NCBI GenBank assembly: GCA_948099385.1
Contig: CANUEZ040000199.1
Span: 2,490,001 to 2,554,000 of the forward strand
DNA: 64,000 bases
Source of the DNA: Fasciola hepatica
Taxonomy: Eukaryota; Platyhelminthes; Trematoda; Plagiorchiida; Fasciolidae
Direction of reading: 5' to 3'
A model generated the notes under the pieces. The model did no database searches and was not told the DNA's origin. It saw nothing but the letters and a program-made list of their open reading frames with translations. The number at the start of each line of letters is the position of its first letter. The stretch's first letter is position 1. Positions 46,401 through 59,339 of this stretch are shown here, piece by piece. The translations under genes and the position numbers were made by a program.

Positions 46401-49400
46401 TGATTGTGTTCTTCTGCTATTCGATTAGAGAACAAGGAAATGTGACGCTTTTTCCCCTTTCAAAGGCTGTCTGCCAGATCAAGTGCACTCAATTTACATA
46501 CGCAATGAAGTGGAATCAGACGGTTGGTCTTTTGATCAACGGAGATCGAACGATCCAACAGTCCTAACGTTTTTCTTAAGGTTGACATTCTTGTTTGCTT
46601 TGAACGTGGTGCATAGGAAAGTGTCACTGTTTTACTAACATAACTAACCATATTGATGGTTCTTAGAGTCAGATTTAATTTACTTCTTACCATTAGGGAC
46701 GTTTTGCGGTGAATTTCAATTACAGTCTGACTCGATCTCCAAAGAGGTCGAATATAGGCTTCAAAAAGTTTATAAAACTATCTCTGCGCGTGACTCAAAA
46801 TATACTCCAAGTCTCCGAATTCTGGTTCTCAGTGATCTATAGGTCACCTATGGTTGTAGTCCGTATTTCTGTCAGACTGCGCAAAATGGAAAATGCAATT
46901 TATCAAATAGTCATCACTTTCCACTACAGATATATTCAAAACTGGTGCGTACGGGCATTTGCTATTCATATTTTATTCCCATATGTGACGCGGAAATGCA
47001 GCAGGTTTTAAATTAGTACTACAATAACCAGCAGTTGGTGATGAGGTTCTAAGGCAATTACTCTTGTGGATTTCTCTCCCCGGGCTAGTAGGTTTTCTTG
47101 GAAATTCAGATGACACCCACCGCTTCCCATCATCAGTTGAACTTAACCTTCATGGAACTTGCTCCTTAGATGGAAAACGAAACCAGATCTATATGGGTCA
47201 GATTAACCCAGATAGCAAAAGGAACACAGAATCCATTCATGCAAGCAGTCAACGGACTGGGCCTTATTTCTCACAACTTTTTTCATTTTTTCTAGCAAAG
47301 ACTCGGCCTAATTGGTTACAAAGTCATCGTTATCTTGTGATCCATCACGTTTTCCACTTTTGACTCCAATATTCAGTGTGGAGGAAGCCCACGGGATTTT
47401 GTTTTCGGAACAGAGAACATGGTTCATGGCTTTTAGATCCGGGCTATTGGGTTGAAATTGGGAGAACACTACCATGGAGCATTACGTATTTTGCCCACTC
47501 TAAAAGTGAACGATAAGCAAACTAATCTTACCGAGTTATTACACTTGTAAACCTCCCTTAAGGCATTGCATGGAGCGTTATCCTGGAAAATGATAACGTT
47601 TTCAGTTGACCTCCGAGGGCACATTTCATCATCATGTTGACAAATATACCACTATTCATGGTTCTTCTGACTGAGTTCAATCAACGAGTCCTCTTGTTTT
47701 ATTTCAGCTCAAGCCAGTAATTTTGCTGTTGTGATGTCTTTAGCTGTGGCGGTACTTTTTCGGATGGGGGCGGGGAGGGGGAGAAATGTCTTTCTACAAG
47801 TGACTTTTTATAAGCATTTCGAGGTCTATTGCCTACCAAGTACTGACAAATAAACTGATCGTCAGAATAATAGGCACTACGATTTGAATTCCTGGCGGAC
47901 TTCAGTACGTGCCTCCATCTTGGGCGTTAGACGTTGCTCGTCGCATTTCAAATCATCACGTTCTTTTTCGCAATGGGGACAGATTACAAAGATCTCATTG
48001 CTGGACTGCGACCAGATATTGTTGATGCTATTCATTAGCACAGTGCCTTCGTAATCGTGTTCTTCCTAGGAGTTGTTGGGTCTTTAGTTTTCAGAAGGTA
48101 TTTCCGAGGATATTTTTCTGTGATACATCCGTTAAATGGTGTTTTTCACTTTAAATTACCAGGAAGCGTGGGACATGAAAAATTCCAAGCTTATGACCCC
48201 CTGAATTCCGGCTGGTCCTTTTAGCTGGGGTACAGAGCAACTTCAGCTCTTCCAACTGCATGTTCCGTTGTCAGGAAAAACGGTACTAGCAACCAAAAGA
48301 AGCTCAACTGCACAACCTCGACGTCCAGGTTAACTTGGATGCAAACCGGAATCACTGTTTTTTGTTTAGTAAGATGGTCATCTTTTAAAAGAGTGTTATT
48401 CAACCCCGTATAAGGAGAAAACCCCAAATGATGGAAGAATTTCTTTTGGTCGTCTCACATAAGAACAGTTATCAGCTTCATACTGGCTCAGTAGGTGGCT
48501 TCTGTTGAACTTCGTAGATGGGTGGCATTTTTTCTTATTTCTTACGGCGAATCAGGTGGTCCACTTCAATAGGTAAATTATATTTCCATTCCCTGGTAAG
48601 GCCTAACCTATGCTGTTAAGATGGTTTCACCTTGTCAACCAGGGACAGAAAAGTTCAGCTTCCCACAGAGAAGTACTGAATCAACTTACGTGAGAGAAAG
48701 ATGGTAGTGAATTTTTGCAACTCCTTGAAGACGCGATATATTAAAAAGTTTGCAGTATAGAACAAGGGGATTGCGGAGTGCATCAAGATCACTGTAGACT
48801 GTTTGTTGAATTTATTACTTTCAGTGCTTCCGGGGACAAAGAATTTAGTTTTTTGTGACTGAGTAACGATCTGCACTTAGATCAAGACAACAGCAATCTG
48901 TTCTATTGACCGCGATTGGTCATTCATTATCAAAGGCTCGATCAAACGGTATTTCCAGAGTAGAAATATCAATACCCGACCGTCGTCAAAAAGGGAATTT
49001 CGTTGAGACTGACAAGTTTGAAGCCAGTGGTCTCATCAATGGCTGTCATCCTCTGTCGGGTATATTTTTTCTTAGCAAGTCCTGTGTACCCTTGCAAACA
49101 CCTCTCATTCAAACTATTTGAGAACAGATAAATTCACCACATCTAAACTGGTTCCGGAATAATTTCCCTCCTTCCAGTTCATTCGGAGGAGGTTCAGATC
49201 AATATTTGAATTTCTTCTGTCCGTTTATGCACCAGGAACTTATGTAGTACAAAAAAGCGAACGTACTACATTTCTCGTGAAAAATGAAAGGAAAGTTTGA
49301 CCTCTCTACGTGATAGGGCGTATTGGAAATTCGTCTACTAACTCCGCATTTCGGATTTCGCGATAAACAAGGTCTCGGCCATAATGAAACCCAACGGAAG

Positions 49401-50364
49401 CAAGAGATAAACTGCCTCCTATATAATTAATTGTTTTTAATGCTGTTCTTGTTACATTTTGTATGATGGTACGGCAATGAATAATAAAGTCATGTTCAAC
49501 TGAACCCTATCTACGTTAGTTATGCGTGGTTATTTTTGAATGACCTTGGTTAATTGTATGGATTTGTCTGAAGCTTTGAAGTTCAAAATTAGAAAGATGT
49601 CAAATAAAATCGAATGATATAACGAGGAAGTTGAGAGTTAACTAATTTGGTCTACATCATGGATAAACGACCTCTGTATTTCCTACAATCTAACCTTTTA
49701 AATGAATTTGGTAATCACTTTGGCTTTCTCCAAATAAAGAGGCGCCTATGAACTGGGGATTTCGTTACAATTTCGGTGGATTCTTTATCAGAATTTTAGA
49801 TAATGTTCGGAATAAATGCGCGGAGAGAAATGTGTTACCTAGAATTTCGATAGGGTTAGTTCAATGTGGAAAACGTTCATATATAAACGTAGGCTCTATC
49901 GATTCTGTCTGGATTGAACACTCCTGTTTGTTTTTCAGTGGAGTACTACGTCCATACCGATTTGCATGAATTTGGCACACCAAGTATTCATTATCGAGAG
50001 GAAAAACAGCATGCAGATTGTTCTATACCTGCCTAACAAAGTGATGGATATTACGGTTGACATGGAACGTTTGTGAATCTGCGTATATTGAGATGTGCAT
50101 GTCGAACTATGGCCAAAAGAATCGGGGAAACTTTGCATGCAAAATAAAATGCTCTCAATGTTACTCAAAAAGTTTTATAAGCACAATGCAAAATAAGTAT
50201 CACGCAATTACTTGCGAATGGCTTGTGGGACTGACTAATATTTGTTTGGCTGACTCTCCTTTCGACTCCACCTTTCACTCAGGTCATCCGACAAAATCTG
50301 CACTTGGAAGTACCAGACTATAATTTCACTTTTATAAAAGCTGATCAGTGCTACACATCCTCCG
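43421..50364. other. Intron DNA; no gene recognised
   Basis: On the minus strand this is the bulk of the 12.85-kb amine oxidase intron. Frames of 60-101 codons occur on both strands (for example minus 44001-44306 and plus 46709-47011), without motifs or matched splice sites. A G-rich string lies at 47766-47781 (runs of 5, 4 and 5 G). Confidence 0.35.
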
Positions 50365-50545
50365 CCGCACTCGGGGTGGCGCAGAGGTGACACACACGCC
50401 TTCGAGGTGAAAGGCCTGGGTTCAAGCCTTACGTGCGGCCAAGGATATGCACCCGTGATGAGCTCTAAGAAGATCGAAAGTCGAGTCTGGTGCTTCCGAA
50501 TACGGAGCTGTTCGGATGACGCGAAACTATGAGTGAAGGGTGAAG
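50365..50545 (+). repeat. tRNA-derived SINE with hammerhead-like core (schistosome alpha type)
   Basis: Pol III A box TGGCGCAGAGG at 50377-50387 and B box GGTTCAAGCC at 50419-50428 lie 31 bases apart, in a tRNA-like head with ccttcgagg in the anticodon-loop position. Downstream come ggatatgcacc, GTGATGAG (50455-50462), a short stem, CGAAAG (50475-50480), GAGTC and tggtgcttcc. gcacc pairs with ggtgc as stem I. This is the layout of the schistosome alpha SINE family, which carries a hammerhead ribozyme. Two core positions differ (GTGATGA for CTGATGA, and a weak stem III), so cleavage is doubtful. Confidence 0.75.
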
Positions 50546-51930
50546 TTCAAAGGACAGTCAGCTAAACAGTGTAGAATCTCTGCAACTGTTAACAGCTTGC
50601 AACAACCCCGTACCTTTGCGTTGATTATGTTTGGAATCACTGTCTCTGCTCCAAAGACCGCTTTAGGGTATTCAGGGAAAACCTGCTCAAAGCGACAATT
50701 TTGACATAGAGTTCCAGCAAATGAGCTTAACGGTATCTTGAGACCTTTGTTTCTCACCTCTTGCACGTTTACGTTCTCACTAATTCTTGTTTGGGATAAA
50801 TGATATATGTCTGCTCCGAGTAAAACAGTCAGCCATTTGGTCATTGAAATGACAGTATTCTTCCAGTCTTCTTGTGACCTTCCACCCAAGCACAGACTAC
50901 TAAAGAATTAGTCTAATTCAAACATATTTCACGTATTATTCGGGTCATAAATCTAGTAACTAATTATTCTGCTCAGACCTTCGCAACCCAGGTAGTGTTC
51001 AAATATCCAGTAAAATATTGAAACTGGGTTTTTATCAGTAAAGCTATCAGCAGTGTTTAACGGAGCTACCTAACTAGCCAGTTCTACTCAGTTGTGACTT
51101 TAAAATAAGAAAATGTGCTCTGTCGAATGAGTCGTATTGAAGTAACTACGATCAACCCCTTCACCGAAAACCATGAAAACATAGTACTCTGTCTTATCCT
51201 TGCTAGAAATCATCAGCAGAGACCTTTGAAAAGCTAGCAACGGAAGGGGCTGTATCGTGTATTGGTGACTTGAAACAAACCATTAAGAGCCAGTCCGGAT
51301 AGCCAGGTTGTTAGGTATTCTACTCTCAGTTGAGACTCAGCGTATGTGAACTGCTGATGATTTCTATGAAGGAAAGGATCAGCTGCACAGTGCTTCCGTG
51401 GTTTTCAATAGTGAGTTTGGCGTTGTTACTGCGCAATGAATCTTTTGACAGGTTCAGCTACTACTCATATTTATCAGATATTCCAATGGGAAACTCCGAT
51501 CTCTTTGCAGATTTAGGGAAAAAGCAAAAAATAAATAGAATAGTAATGCAAACCCATGACAATATATATATAATAACTGATAGGTATCACAAATTAAACC
51601 GACCGTGGACTTACATTGTCGTCTTTCTCGAGGTTAGCTGCTCCTGGCCCACAAATAACTATCGGCTGACCACAAACTTTATCCTCTGATGGACACTCTG
51701 ACAAGTGGCACTTGCTTCCATTCCTACTGCGAAAACGAGATCGTTGTCAATTAATTTCTAATCTTATTGATATAGAATCTTGGACTAAGCTATGAGCTTA
51801 TTTCTGGACGTGAGAACTGGCTATTTAGTTGAAAGCTGGATATGGAAGGGAGATAAATGCAGTTTGTTTGATTGAAGAAATACATGGTGTCTAGTTTGGA
51901 AGTCGGACTTTGTTTGCCACGTGGTAAGGC
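50546..51930. other. No gene recognised
   Basis: A 120-codon minus-strand frame (50527-50889) overlaps the SINE edge and has no motif or clear splice sites. A 119-codon plus-strand frame (51330-51689) likewise. Confidence 0.3.
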
Positions 51931-52485
51931 TTGGGTGATAAGATCCAGTTACTTTCAGAAGCTCATGCTTTGCAACCTTGTCAAAGAAAATTGGTGAAGA
52001 ACGTTTTCCAGTGGTGTTTTCAGTGCAGCCTTCCTAAGTTTGTTTTGTTCAGAGTAAATACCTCCCATAACTTACAACTCAGTAAACCATATTTTTGCTT
52101 CAACCTGACAAAAATAATGAAGTTGTACACCATGAAGCACGCAGAAAATCAGAACACTTCGAAGCCCGACGACGAAGTAACCGATAATATGTCTGAGGAA
52201 AAATCGTCATCAACTCTGTCATATCGAACAAAGAAAGGAGAAACTTGTAATGGGTTAATACGTCTGCTTTGTGGTGAGAGTCATGGTGGTCTGCCGCAGT
52301 TGTTCGAAGTCCACTGCAATCGCCGTCGCCCTATACTTCCCATCCACTCTAGCGTTAAATTCAGTGTTTCGGGAACAGGAGCCAGTCTTTGTTCAAACTT
52401 GTTCTATGCGTTCCCTTGCATCCGTACTGAAGTACAAACTGGGAGCCTGGGTGAGCACATAAACTACGAATTTGTCCACGGTTGA
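51931..52485 (+). CDS. Open reading frame of 184 codons, unknown
   Basis: Uninterrupted for 555 bases. It contains a short acidic/polar stretch (KPDDEVTDNMSEEKSSST, near residues 78-95) and then GESHGGLPQLFEV and VKFSVSGTGASLCSNLFYAF. A second phase (52271-52462) is also open. It leads within about 300 bases into the dispersed repeat at 52780, so it may belong to that repeat. No family was recognised. It lies antisense within the amine oxidase intron. Confidence 0.2.
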   Translation: MGDKIQLLSEAHALQPCQRKLVKNVFQWCFQCSLPKFVLFRVNTSHNLQLSKPYFCFNLTKIMKLYTMKHAENQNTSKPDDEVTDNMSEEKSSSTLSYRTKKGETCNGLIRLLCGESHGGLPQLFEVHCNRRRPILPIHSSVKFSVSGTGASLCSNLFYAFPCIRTEVQTGSLGEHINYEFVHG

Positions 52486-52779
52486 ATCGGATGACTCAGT
52501 CGATCCCGGGGACAGTGTTGTTTACGGGTGGGAGTGGAAGAAGTTACAAAACTGCTCGCTGTTATATCATAACAACGGTAACAACCCACATCATTGTCAA
52601 GGTTTTTTAAATCTTTCTCGATAGTGCAGAGGGTGTTTGATACCCCTTTGTTCTGTCCACAGCACCCAAATACACTGATGGAAAAGAAAGTTCCATGGGA
52701 AAACGGTGGATCCCTCAAACAGAAAGTATCACCCTAAAAATGGACTCTCCGTTAATGCTCGCCCCATTCGATCCAAGTC

Positions 52780-52990
52780 GGATTACGGCTGCAAACTACC
52801 TGTGGAGTGCTCGAGTATAGGGATCATTGGGTGGAAGTTTACCGAGTACGCGTGCCTGATGAGGAGCAACAACCGCGACACCGGTCCTGGTGCTCACGGA
52901 GAAATTCTGTCCTGTCATCCAGACACAATGACATATAACTCATGTCGAAAATACCGTTCATACTTGCAAATTTGTTGCTTAGAAAAGTGT
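52780..52990 (+). repeat. Dispersed repeat, second copy (see 30560-30840)
   Basis: Plus-strand counterpart of the minus-strand sequence at 30560-30840. Shared landmarks: gtgctcgagtatagggatcattgg here versus gtgttcaagtatatggataattgg there, the CTGATGAG string (about 52857), ccgcgacaccgg versus ccgcgaaatcgg, and gtcatcca.a.acaatg. Roughly 70 per cent alike over about 150 bases. The hammerhead-like second box reads GACA here instead of GAAA. Confidence 0.55.
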
Positions 52991-53153
52991 TGAGTACGTG
53001 GAGCTAGATAAATGAACTAACAGTGCTCGTCTAATGCACGTTATGCTGTTTTTGAACACCAGGCACGTATGAATTGTTTTTTAGTCATGAATGCAGATCG
53101 CTATAGAAAAATGAAAACAGCTGTCCAAACCAAACCCAGAAATTGTCACTCAC

Positions 53154-53286
53154 CGCGTTCTCGATACTCTCGTCGTTCTCACTGAATTTGGTAAAATTTA
53201 CAACCGGGTCGACCAAGTCAACACCGTTGTAAATAGAAGAAGCACGTGGTTCGTCATCGTGATATCGGGTCACACTGAGCTGATGT
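53154..53286 (-). CDS. Copper amine oxidase, penultimate recognised exon
   Basis: The acceptor cgttattctcaatggatttcag and donor gtgagt bound 133 bases. One base completes the previous codon, then 44 codons: HQLSVTRYHDDEPRASSIYN, GVDLVDPVVNFTKF, SENDESIENA. This matches the segment just before DL..WVT in copper amine oxidases, where animal enzymes read VT....EP.SSS.YNQND.W.P.V.F..F...E.I. Its phase-0 end joins the exon at 40299 to give IENA-DLVLWVT. Upstream exons, including the quinone-forming Tyr and the HxH copper ligands, must lie at higher coordinates and were not found before 64000. Confidence 0.85.
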
Positions 53287-53390
53287 CTGAAATCCATTGA
53301 GAATAACGGAAGTCAAAAAATAGGACGAAGTCTAGTTCTCTAACCGAAACGGTCTTTGATTGTAAGCAACTGAAAATATTCGGCTAAATT

Positions 53391-53515
53391 AAGCAGTCAG
53401 TCTGTTTGCCAGTTAACCAGTCAGTTATTCAATCAACCATTCAGTTGGTCAGTTAGTTATTCTTTCATTTACTCTTTGGATCAATCGGTCAGTCATTCAT
53501 CCAGCCAGACAGTTG

Positions 53516-53581
<66 letters not shown>

Positions 53582-53765
53582 TAATTAATTAATTAATTAA
53601 TTAATTAATTAATTAATTAATTAATTAATTAATTAATTAATTAATTAATTAATTAATTAATCATTCCATCAATCAATCAATGAATAAATAAATAAATAAA
53701 TAAATCACCTATTAGGTAAGCCATTCAGTCAGTCAGTTAGTCAGTCACTCAGTCAGTCAGCCAGC
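53391..53765. repeat. Compound tetranucleotide microsatellite
   Basis: Imperfect (CAGT)n and related units flank a pure core: (AATC)n at about 53517-53578, (TTAA)n at about 53580-53660, (AATC)n again at about 53662-53680 and (AATA)n at about 53682-53704, then (CAGT)n to 53765. All blocks keep a four-base period. It lies 100 bases upstream of the amine oxidase exon on the minus strand. Confidence 0.95.
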
Positions 53766-56700
53766 CAGATTTTCAATTGTTATCCCGTCTTATTCAATTC
53801 TTTTTATTGTGCAATGATAATGCAATATTTCAGGAAGCGGTTCTAGGCCGATTTAAAACTGCCAATTGAGTTGACCACTTAATCAGTGGTTCATTCCGTT
53901 TGTCAGTCAAGTGGAGAGATAGAAGCAGTCTCTGGAGTGTAAATAGTTAGTTGCTTGAATAATATCTTGGTGGAGACTTTTGACTCTACTTAGCCGTGGA
54001 AACCCAGAAGTATCAAATAACTGGCCTTCTCTATATAATTCAAGCCTGAGTTAACGTTTGAGCGTCAAATGCACCACGGATTGTAACAGAAGTCAACCAA
54101 ATGGTGGCGGGTATCACCATAAAATGCTGGGTGCTGTCTGACCTCATCACATGGGCAACTAGGCGGTGTTGTTAAACTCCACTTCCACTCTAGTGGAACC
54201 AAAGTGGTTTGTTACTGTTCTTTCACAGCTTTTCCTGTGACCAAACTGATAGAAATCGCAATCAAATGTGAATTCAATGAAATCACTTTGCTCTCCGTGT
54301 CAAGTTATCTTGGGTGATCATTACTGATATCCTCAAGACTGAAAGCTCTTATCTTTCGTTATTCGACGATTAGGATTACAATTATAGTTGAGCCAGGGTT
54401 TCCATGCACCCCTTAGACACCCGGTTGCTGCATGATGCACTTCTGAGAATATTTGGCTATACAACGAATGAAGTCACTTTGAAGGGTTCTGTAAATTCTG
54501 CGGGACCAATCTGGAGTGAGCTTCGTCAGAAGAAAGGTCCAAGGACAAAGATATAAGCAAACAAATCTCCTTGGTGAAATTCGAGTCAGGCCGTCAAATT
54601 CAGCATTTAGACCAATGCATGATTCAAATCCATCCCATGACCGAAATCATCATCTAGGTGCTGGGTAAAGGAGACACCATCCGAACTGTCGTGGTGCAGA
54701 CATTCAGGCGGATTTGGTGAGGGGAAGGTTGCTGGTTCGATTTCGGGGTTGAGACTTAGACCTCCTGGTGTGAAAATTTAATACGCGGATTTTTACGATT
54801 TATAACGAAAATCACTGTGTATCAAAGTCGCGTGTATTGTTTCTCTTTTGGGATTACCACCCAATTTGAACTATTCAGTTTTCTTTGGCAATTTCTAGAA
54901 TTAAAACTATCAGTGAGGAGATCAGGGTAGCTTTAACTGAATATCTAAAAGGTTTTGGTAGCATTGTCCTTCAGGTCACGTGTCCATTACTACAAGCCGT
55001 TGGGAAACCGGGAGAAAGTGCAATGACATTCACATATCACAATGATCTGTGAGGCATAGGCACAAGTCACGTGATGTGATTATCACGTCTTAGGACATGC
55101 ATAAACTGCCTTAACTGATCTTTTATCGATTTCCGATCTCGCAAACGACCCAGTGTACCAGGCGCGTTCAGCAGTCTGGAGATAACCCGTTTAAATTTAC
55201 TCCAAGTAGGAAGACGGTCAAAGTTTCTCCTCTGGTATATCACGCGCACCCATCAATTGAGGGCAAATACGGAAATAAATTGATTTGAACTGTGAACACG
55301 GCAGCTGTTGCGTACGTTTGTCCCGTGAGGGCTACAGTTCTTCCTGATTTCTCTCTGTTGATGCATAGCTTGGGTAGTTTCTCACATGAATTTCTTTTGA
55401 CCTGTCTAATGTGAAATGCTAAGAAGTATGCTTCGAGTTTACTTGAAACGGGGAAGAACAAGATTTCTAGTTCACTGTTTACTACACTCACGGTTTTGAA
55501 AGACATCGCATGTATGTGCATGAGAAAAGGTTTTATATAAACTTTGATCTAGCTGAAATGCTCCAGTTATTATTCAGAAGTAAGACTTAATTTATTCTTA
55601 TCTTACCGATTATTTTTCATTGATTTACAGGGAACATACTTGAGTTTTAAAAATCAAATATATCTCAAGGTGCTGTACTTAAACCCGAAAAAGACGATAT
55701 TTCATCGTATCTTACCTCGTGTTGTTCAATGTTTTACTGTCGTGTTATTTTTATTGAGTAATAACTACCGGATGGCAGTTATTAACTCTGCATTCACATT
55801 TACACATCAAGTCGGACAGAAATGAAGGGGTTCGTGTTCCAAAGTACATTCTCCGTGGGTCTGAATAGTGTCACCGGTCGTAGCTCAGCTTGGTCGGTGT
55901 TATGCATTCTGTATTGCTGTGAATAACGTTTAGGTTGTGAACATTTTGTCGACATTCAGGGGAAAATTCCAGCGATGTGGTACCATAAACAATATGTATT
56001 TCGCGATGATCAAGGCTTCGATCTATCTATCGAGCAGTTCAATCCACTTCCCAGTATCTATAAGTCTGAGTTTTCGCTCGGACTACGACTTTACCGCTTC
56101 TCATTCGTGATGTGTTGGATAATTCCAAATTGAAGAACCAAAAAAATGAATCCTTCTATAGTTACAGCCCATTCTTGTTCAGGAAAGACACTGAAAGCGT
56201 TCTGAAAAGCAGTTGAAATTAATAACATTGACATTGTGATTTTTAGTAATATTATTATAGGGATTCTTCACGAAGTCAAAACCCCTCATGTGAACATCTA
56301 CTGGGTTTTCACCCTAATCTGTGTATTATAAACCGATGATCACCTCACACTTTTTCGTAGTGCGTGTATGCAAATTTATCTGCTTCCGTGGACTCGATCA
56401 CATCTGGGTTACCAATCGATAACTGCTCATGACTTTTCACTACCGTCATCCTGTAAGTGTAGAAGAAAAGCGAGTGATACCATCTGAAACTCTATGAATC
56501 GCAGTCTCTTCTGGGTTCTTTCAGGCAGTTTGAAAAACCCATCCAGATCAACTCGGTGATTATAATACTTCCCAAAAACTGGATGACCAGTATCTGAGTG
56601 GAGATTTTAAATCGCATTCACACAAAACTCCGTTCAGGCTGATCACAGTTCACTAAGTTCAATAAGTGCCACCACACAACTTTTATTCTCACATTATTTC

Positions 56701-58279
56701 AAATGTACGACCGATTCAACTGCAAACTTTGTCTATGTTCCAGTGCTGTAGACTTTTAGCACTCACGTATTTTGCATCCCTCTCTTGTCCAGCTATGTGA
56801 CACACATGACAACTACTCAAAGTGCTTGTAACTCCACCACTGCTTGTCTTCGTTCTTCGGTATACATTTTATTTCTATTAAAATTCAGTAATTTATGAAA
56901 TCGAAATTCCAGTTATCACATTGTGTATACTCTGAGTTCATGTTAGAAACAGTTTATGACGAAGGCATTCATCTGAACCACCATTATTACTTTGGATCCA
57001 TGGAGAAACATAATTTTGAATTCCACACTTTGAAGACCACTCACTATTAATTGCCTCTAGCAACAGTCTCACAGATGGGATTCACAGCAATGCATATGAA
57101 TACGTCGATGTGAGCACAACCAATCGAAGGGTGGTCGAAGTCTCTTGGGAGCACACGACGAGTTTTACGGTTATTTCTATTCATCGGACATGCGTATCTG
57201 ATATTGTTGTTTCCTTTTTCCCTGATACTCTACTTGTGTCAGTTTACAAACAGAGAAGTACCGGTAACCCATTCCTTACAAGATGAAATAAATGCGAAAC
57301 CGGTATTGTGCTTCCGGAAAACTACCTCCATCCGTCTATAAATGGTAATTATATCAAGATGATCGCACTTGCAACCAAACGAATATCGTTCTCCAGGTCA
57401 GCTGCGACTGACCCACCTAGAACTATTAAAGAATCACAGATTCGACTACTCAATGGATCCTTTAAATTGGATCATATACACGGAGACTTTCGCCGGAACT
57501 TTCAGAACAGTTGCTGATCTCTTCTTGTGACTGTTTGAAGGCAAAGAATGACATCATTGTTTGAAAGTTTAACGGAAACCCGGTACCAACTTAAACTACG
57601 GATGTAGTAAACCTTAGACCGCAACAAATGATTAATTGTGAACCCGTTGTTTTTTCTGTAGGAGGTGACCTGGTTTAGATCAGAGTCTTTTGACGGACGC
57701 AATCTAGAGGTTTGCACAGCAGTTGGATATCCAGTGATTTAATTTACTTCCAGTCTTGAAACTGCGTTGACTGCAAATCGCAAGTGGTAGATCTCGCACT
57801 ATTGGGGTTACTGGAACTTTGCATTTGGTCGGTTTTGAAGCTAACCAAATAAGGCTATGAATGAAGATCACCATTCCGTAAATGGAAATTTTTTTTATAA
57901 AATATAAACCATTACCGGTTAGAATGTAAGCCAATGATATTCACCAAGTCGGAGGAAGATAAAAAAAAGAAACCGGGCCAGATTCTGTAGTTGAAAAAGA
58001 AGGAATCTTTAGAAGTTTATCCACAGGATATATGGAAGATAACTCAAAACGGCAAACGAACTTATTTCCCGGTTTTATTATTACTATTCTTATGCATCAG
58101 GTTTCGAGTCAGGCTTGGTGTTGCATCACAAGAACAGGAAGAGGAATTGTGAGCTGATCTACTGCTCGGTTGCTAAGTTAAGAGTAGGAGGATGATAAAT
58201 GGTACCTTTTCTGGCTTTTCTGTTCAAGGGAGCACCTTTAGCCTTTTCACAATTGAGTACAAATTGCAAGGTATATTCA
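53766..58279. other. No gene recognised; one SINE-like hint
   Basis: A B-box-like string (ggttcgattt, 54734-54743) about 45 bases after tggtgcaga suggests a decayed tRNA-derived repeat near 54680-54790. A minus-strand ATG frame ends at a good donor (gtgagt, about 55490; MHIHAMSFKT) and could be a first exon, but has no partner. On the minus strand, the missing amine oxidase exons would be expected here or beyond. Confidence 0.3.
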
Positions 58280-58640
58280 GGAAGAGCAGGTCGTGAGAAA
58301 TATTTTGTTCGGCTCCAATGAAACATTCTTCCGGGCTTGTTGCACGACAAGAGGCAATGGCTATGTATGGTGGTAAGCCACATCTGCCACGGCAAGGTGC
58401 TGTACTCAAATGTGGCGTTTTGAGAGGTGATACCTTTCAGGCAGGAAAACAACTACTTCTCGCAGCTCGGCTGCCACTCCACCGCCACGGTTTATTCACA
58501 GCATCCGGTATCAACATACTCGCGGTTATCATTCATACGGGTGGTTTTAGTCGTGCCTTTACATCACAGTATGATTATCCTCAGCCAGCAATGGAACAGT
58601 ACCTGGAAAATTTGGTTGGGATGCAGTGAATGTGGGTAAG
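58280..58640 (+). other. Segment open in several frames; possible exon
   Basis: A 103-codon plus-strand frame (58318-58629) ends INILAVIIHTGGFSRAFTSQ, YDYPQPAMEQYLENLVGMQ. Another phase is open from 58427 to a good donor (gtaagg, 58640), after plausible acceptors (ttctcgcag, tttattcacag). A 97-codon minus-strand frame also crosses it. No family was recognised and the true frame cannot be chosen. Confidence 0.25.
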
Positions 58641-59339
58641 GCTTGCACTTGTGATCCACATCAATCTGGACGGGAAGAAGATTTAACTAGTGTCACTATT
58701 CTGTGTTCGTGGACGGGCAGTAGGCCAAGCAACCTTCAGTGGCTGTATAATTTTCTTTGAGATCGTGTTCAAAGATCGTAGAGAAGAAAACGTACCAAAT
58801 CCACGGTGAGTAAGACACCAGACCTATTGGTAAAACACGTCTAGAATTAGCATGCATCTTGACTTCGTTAGTGGTCCACTAACCTGGTAGGAGAGCTGAC
58901 CCTGCTCATGAGGCAACAAGGAGGAGATCAAAGAGGTCATAAAACGTGGATATCCCCGTTAGAATTAATGTCGAAAGAAAACCGGCAGAAACCTGTTTCC
59001 ACCCTCTCTCTGTGCATACTTGTTGTATATCATTAAGAAGACGGCCGTTTGGAACATCCTTGGCAAGCACTGGATATTCATTATGAAGTCAAAAAGCAGT
59101 TTGTTTTGTTTCCTGAACAAAGGAACTTCCTTAGGTGTCCACCTTAGTGATGGTCCACTAAATTAAATGTGAACAACCCTAACGGATATAATAAACTACC
59201 GGTCAAACCATTACGAATATGAAACACATCGACCAAACCAAATCCGATCAAACTTCGTCTCTTCAAAAGAGGTCCTATCAAGTATTGTTTTGTGAATGGT
59301 GAATGGCTTTAACAATAAATACAGTGGCTGTCTATGAAC
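58641..59339. other. No gene recognised
   Basis: No frame of note. The 5' boundary of the RTE element lies at or somewhat before the right end of this stretch. Confidence 0.3.

Noticed and set aside
47766..47781. G-quadruplex candidate
   Set aside because: Only three clear G runs separated by single bases. A fourth run is missing unless one run is split.
50371..50440. Possible functional tRNA gene
   Set aside because: The tRNA-like head lacks paired acceptor ends and runs straight into the hammerhead-like body. It is a SINE.
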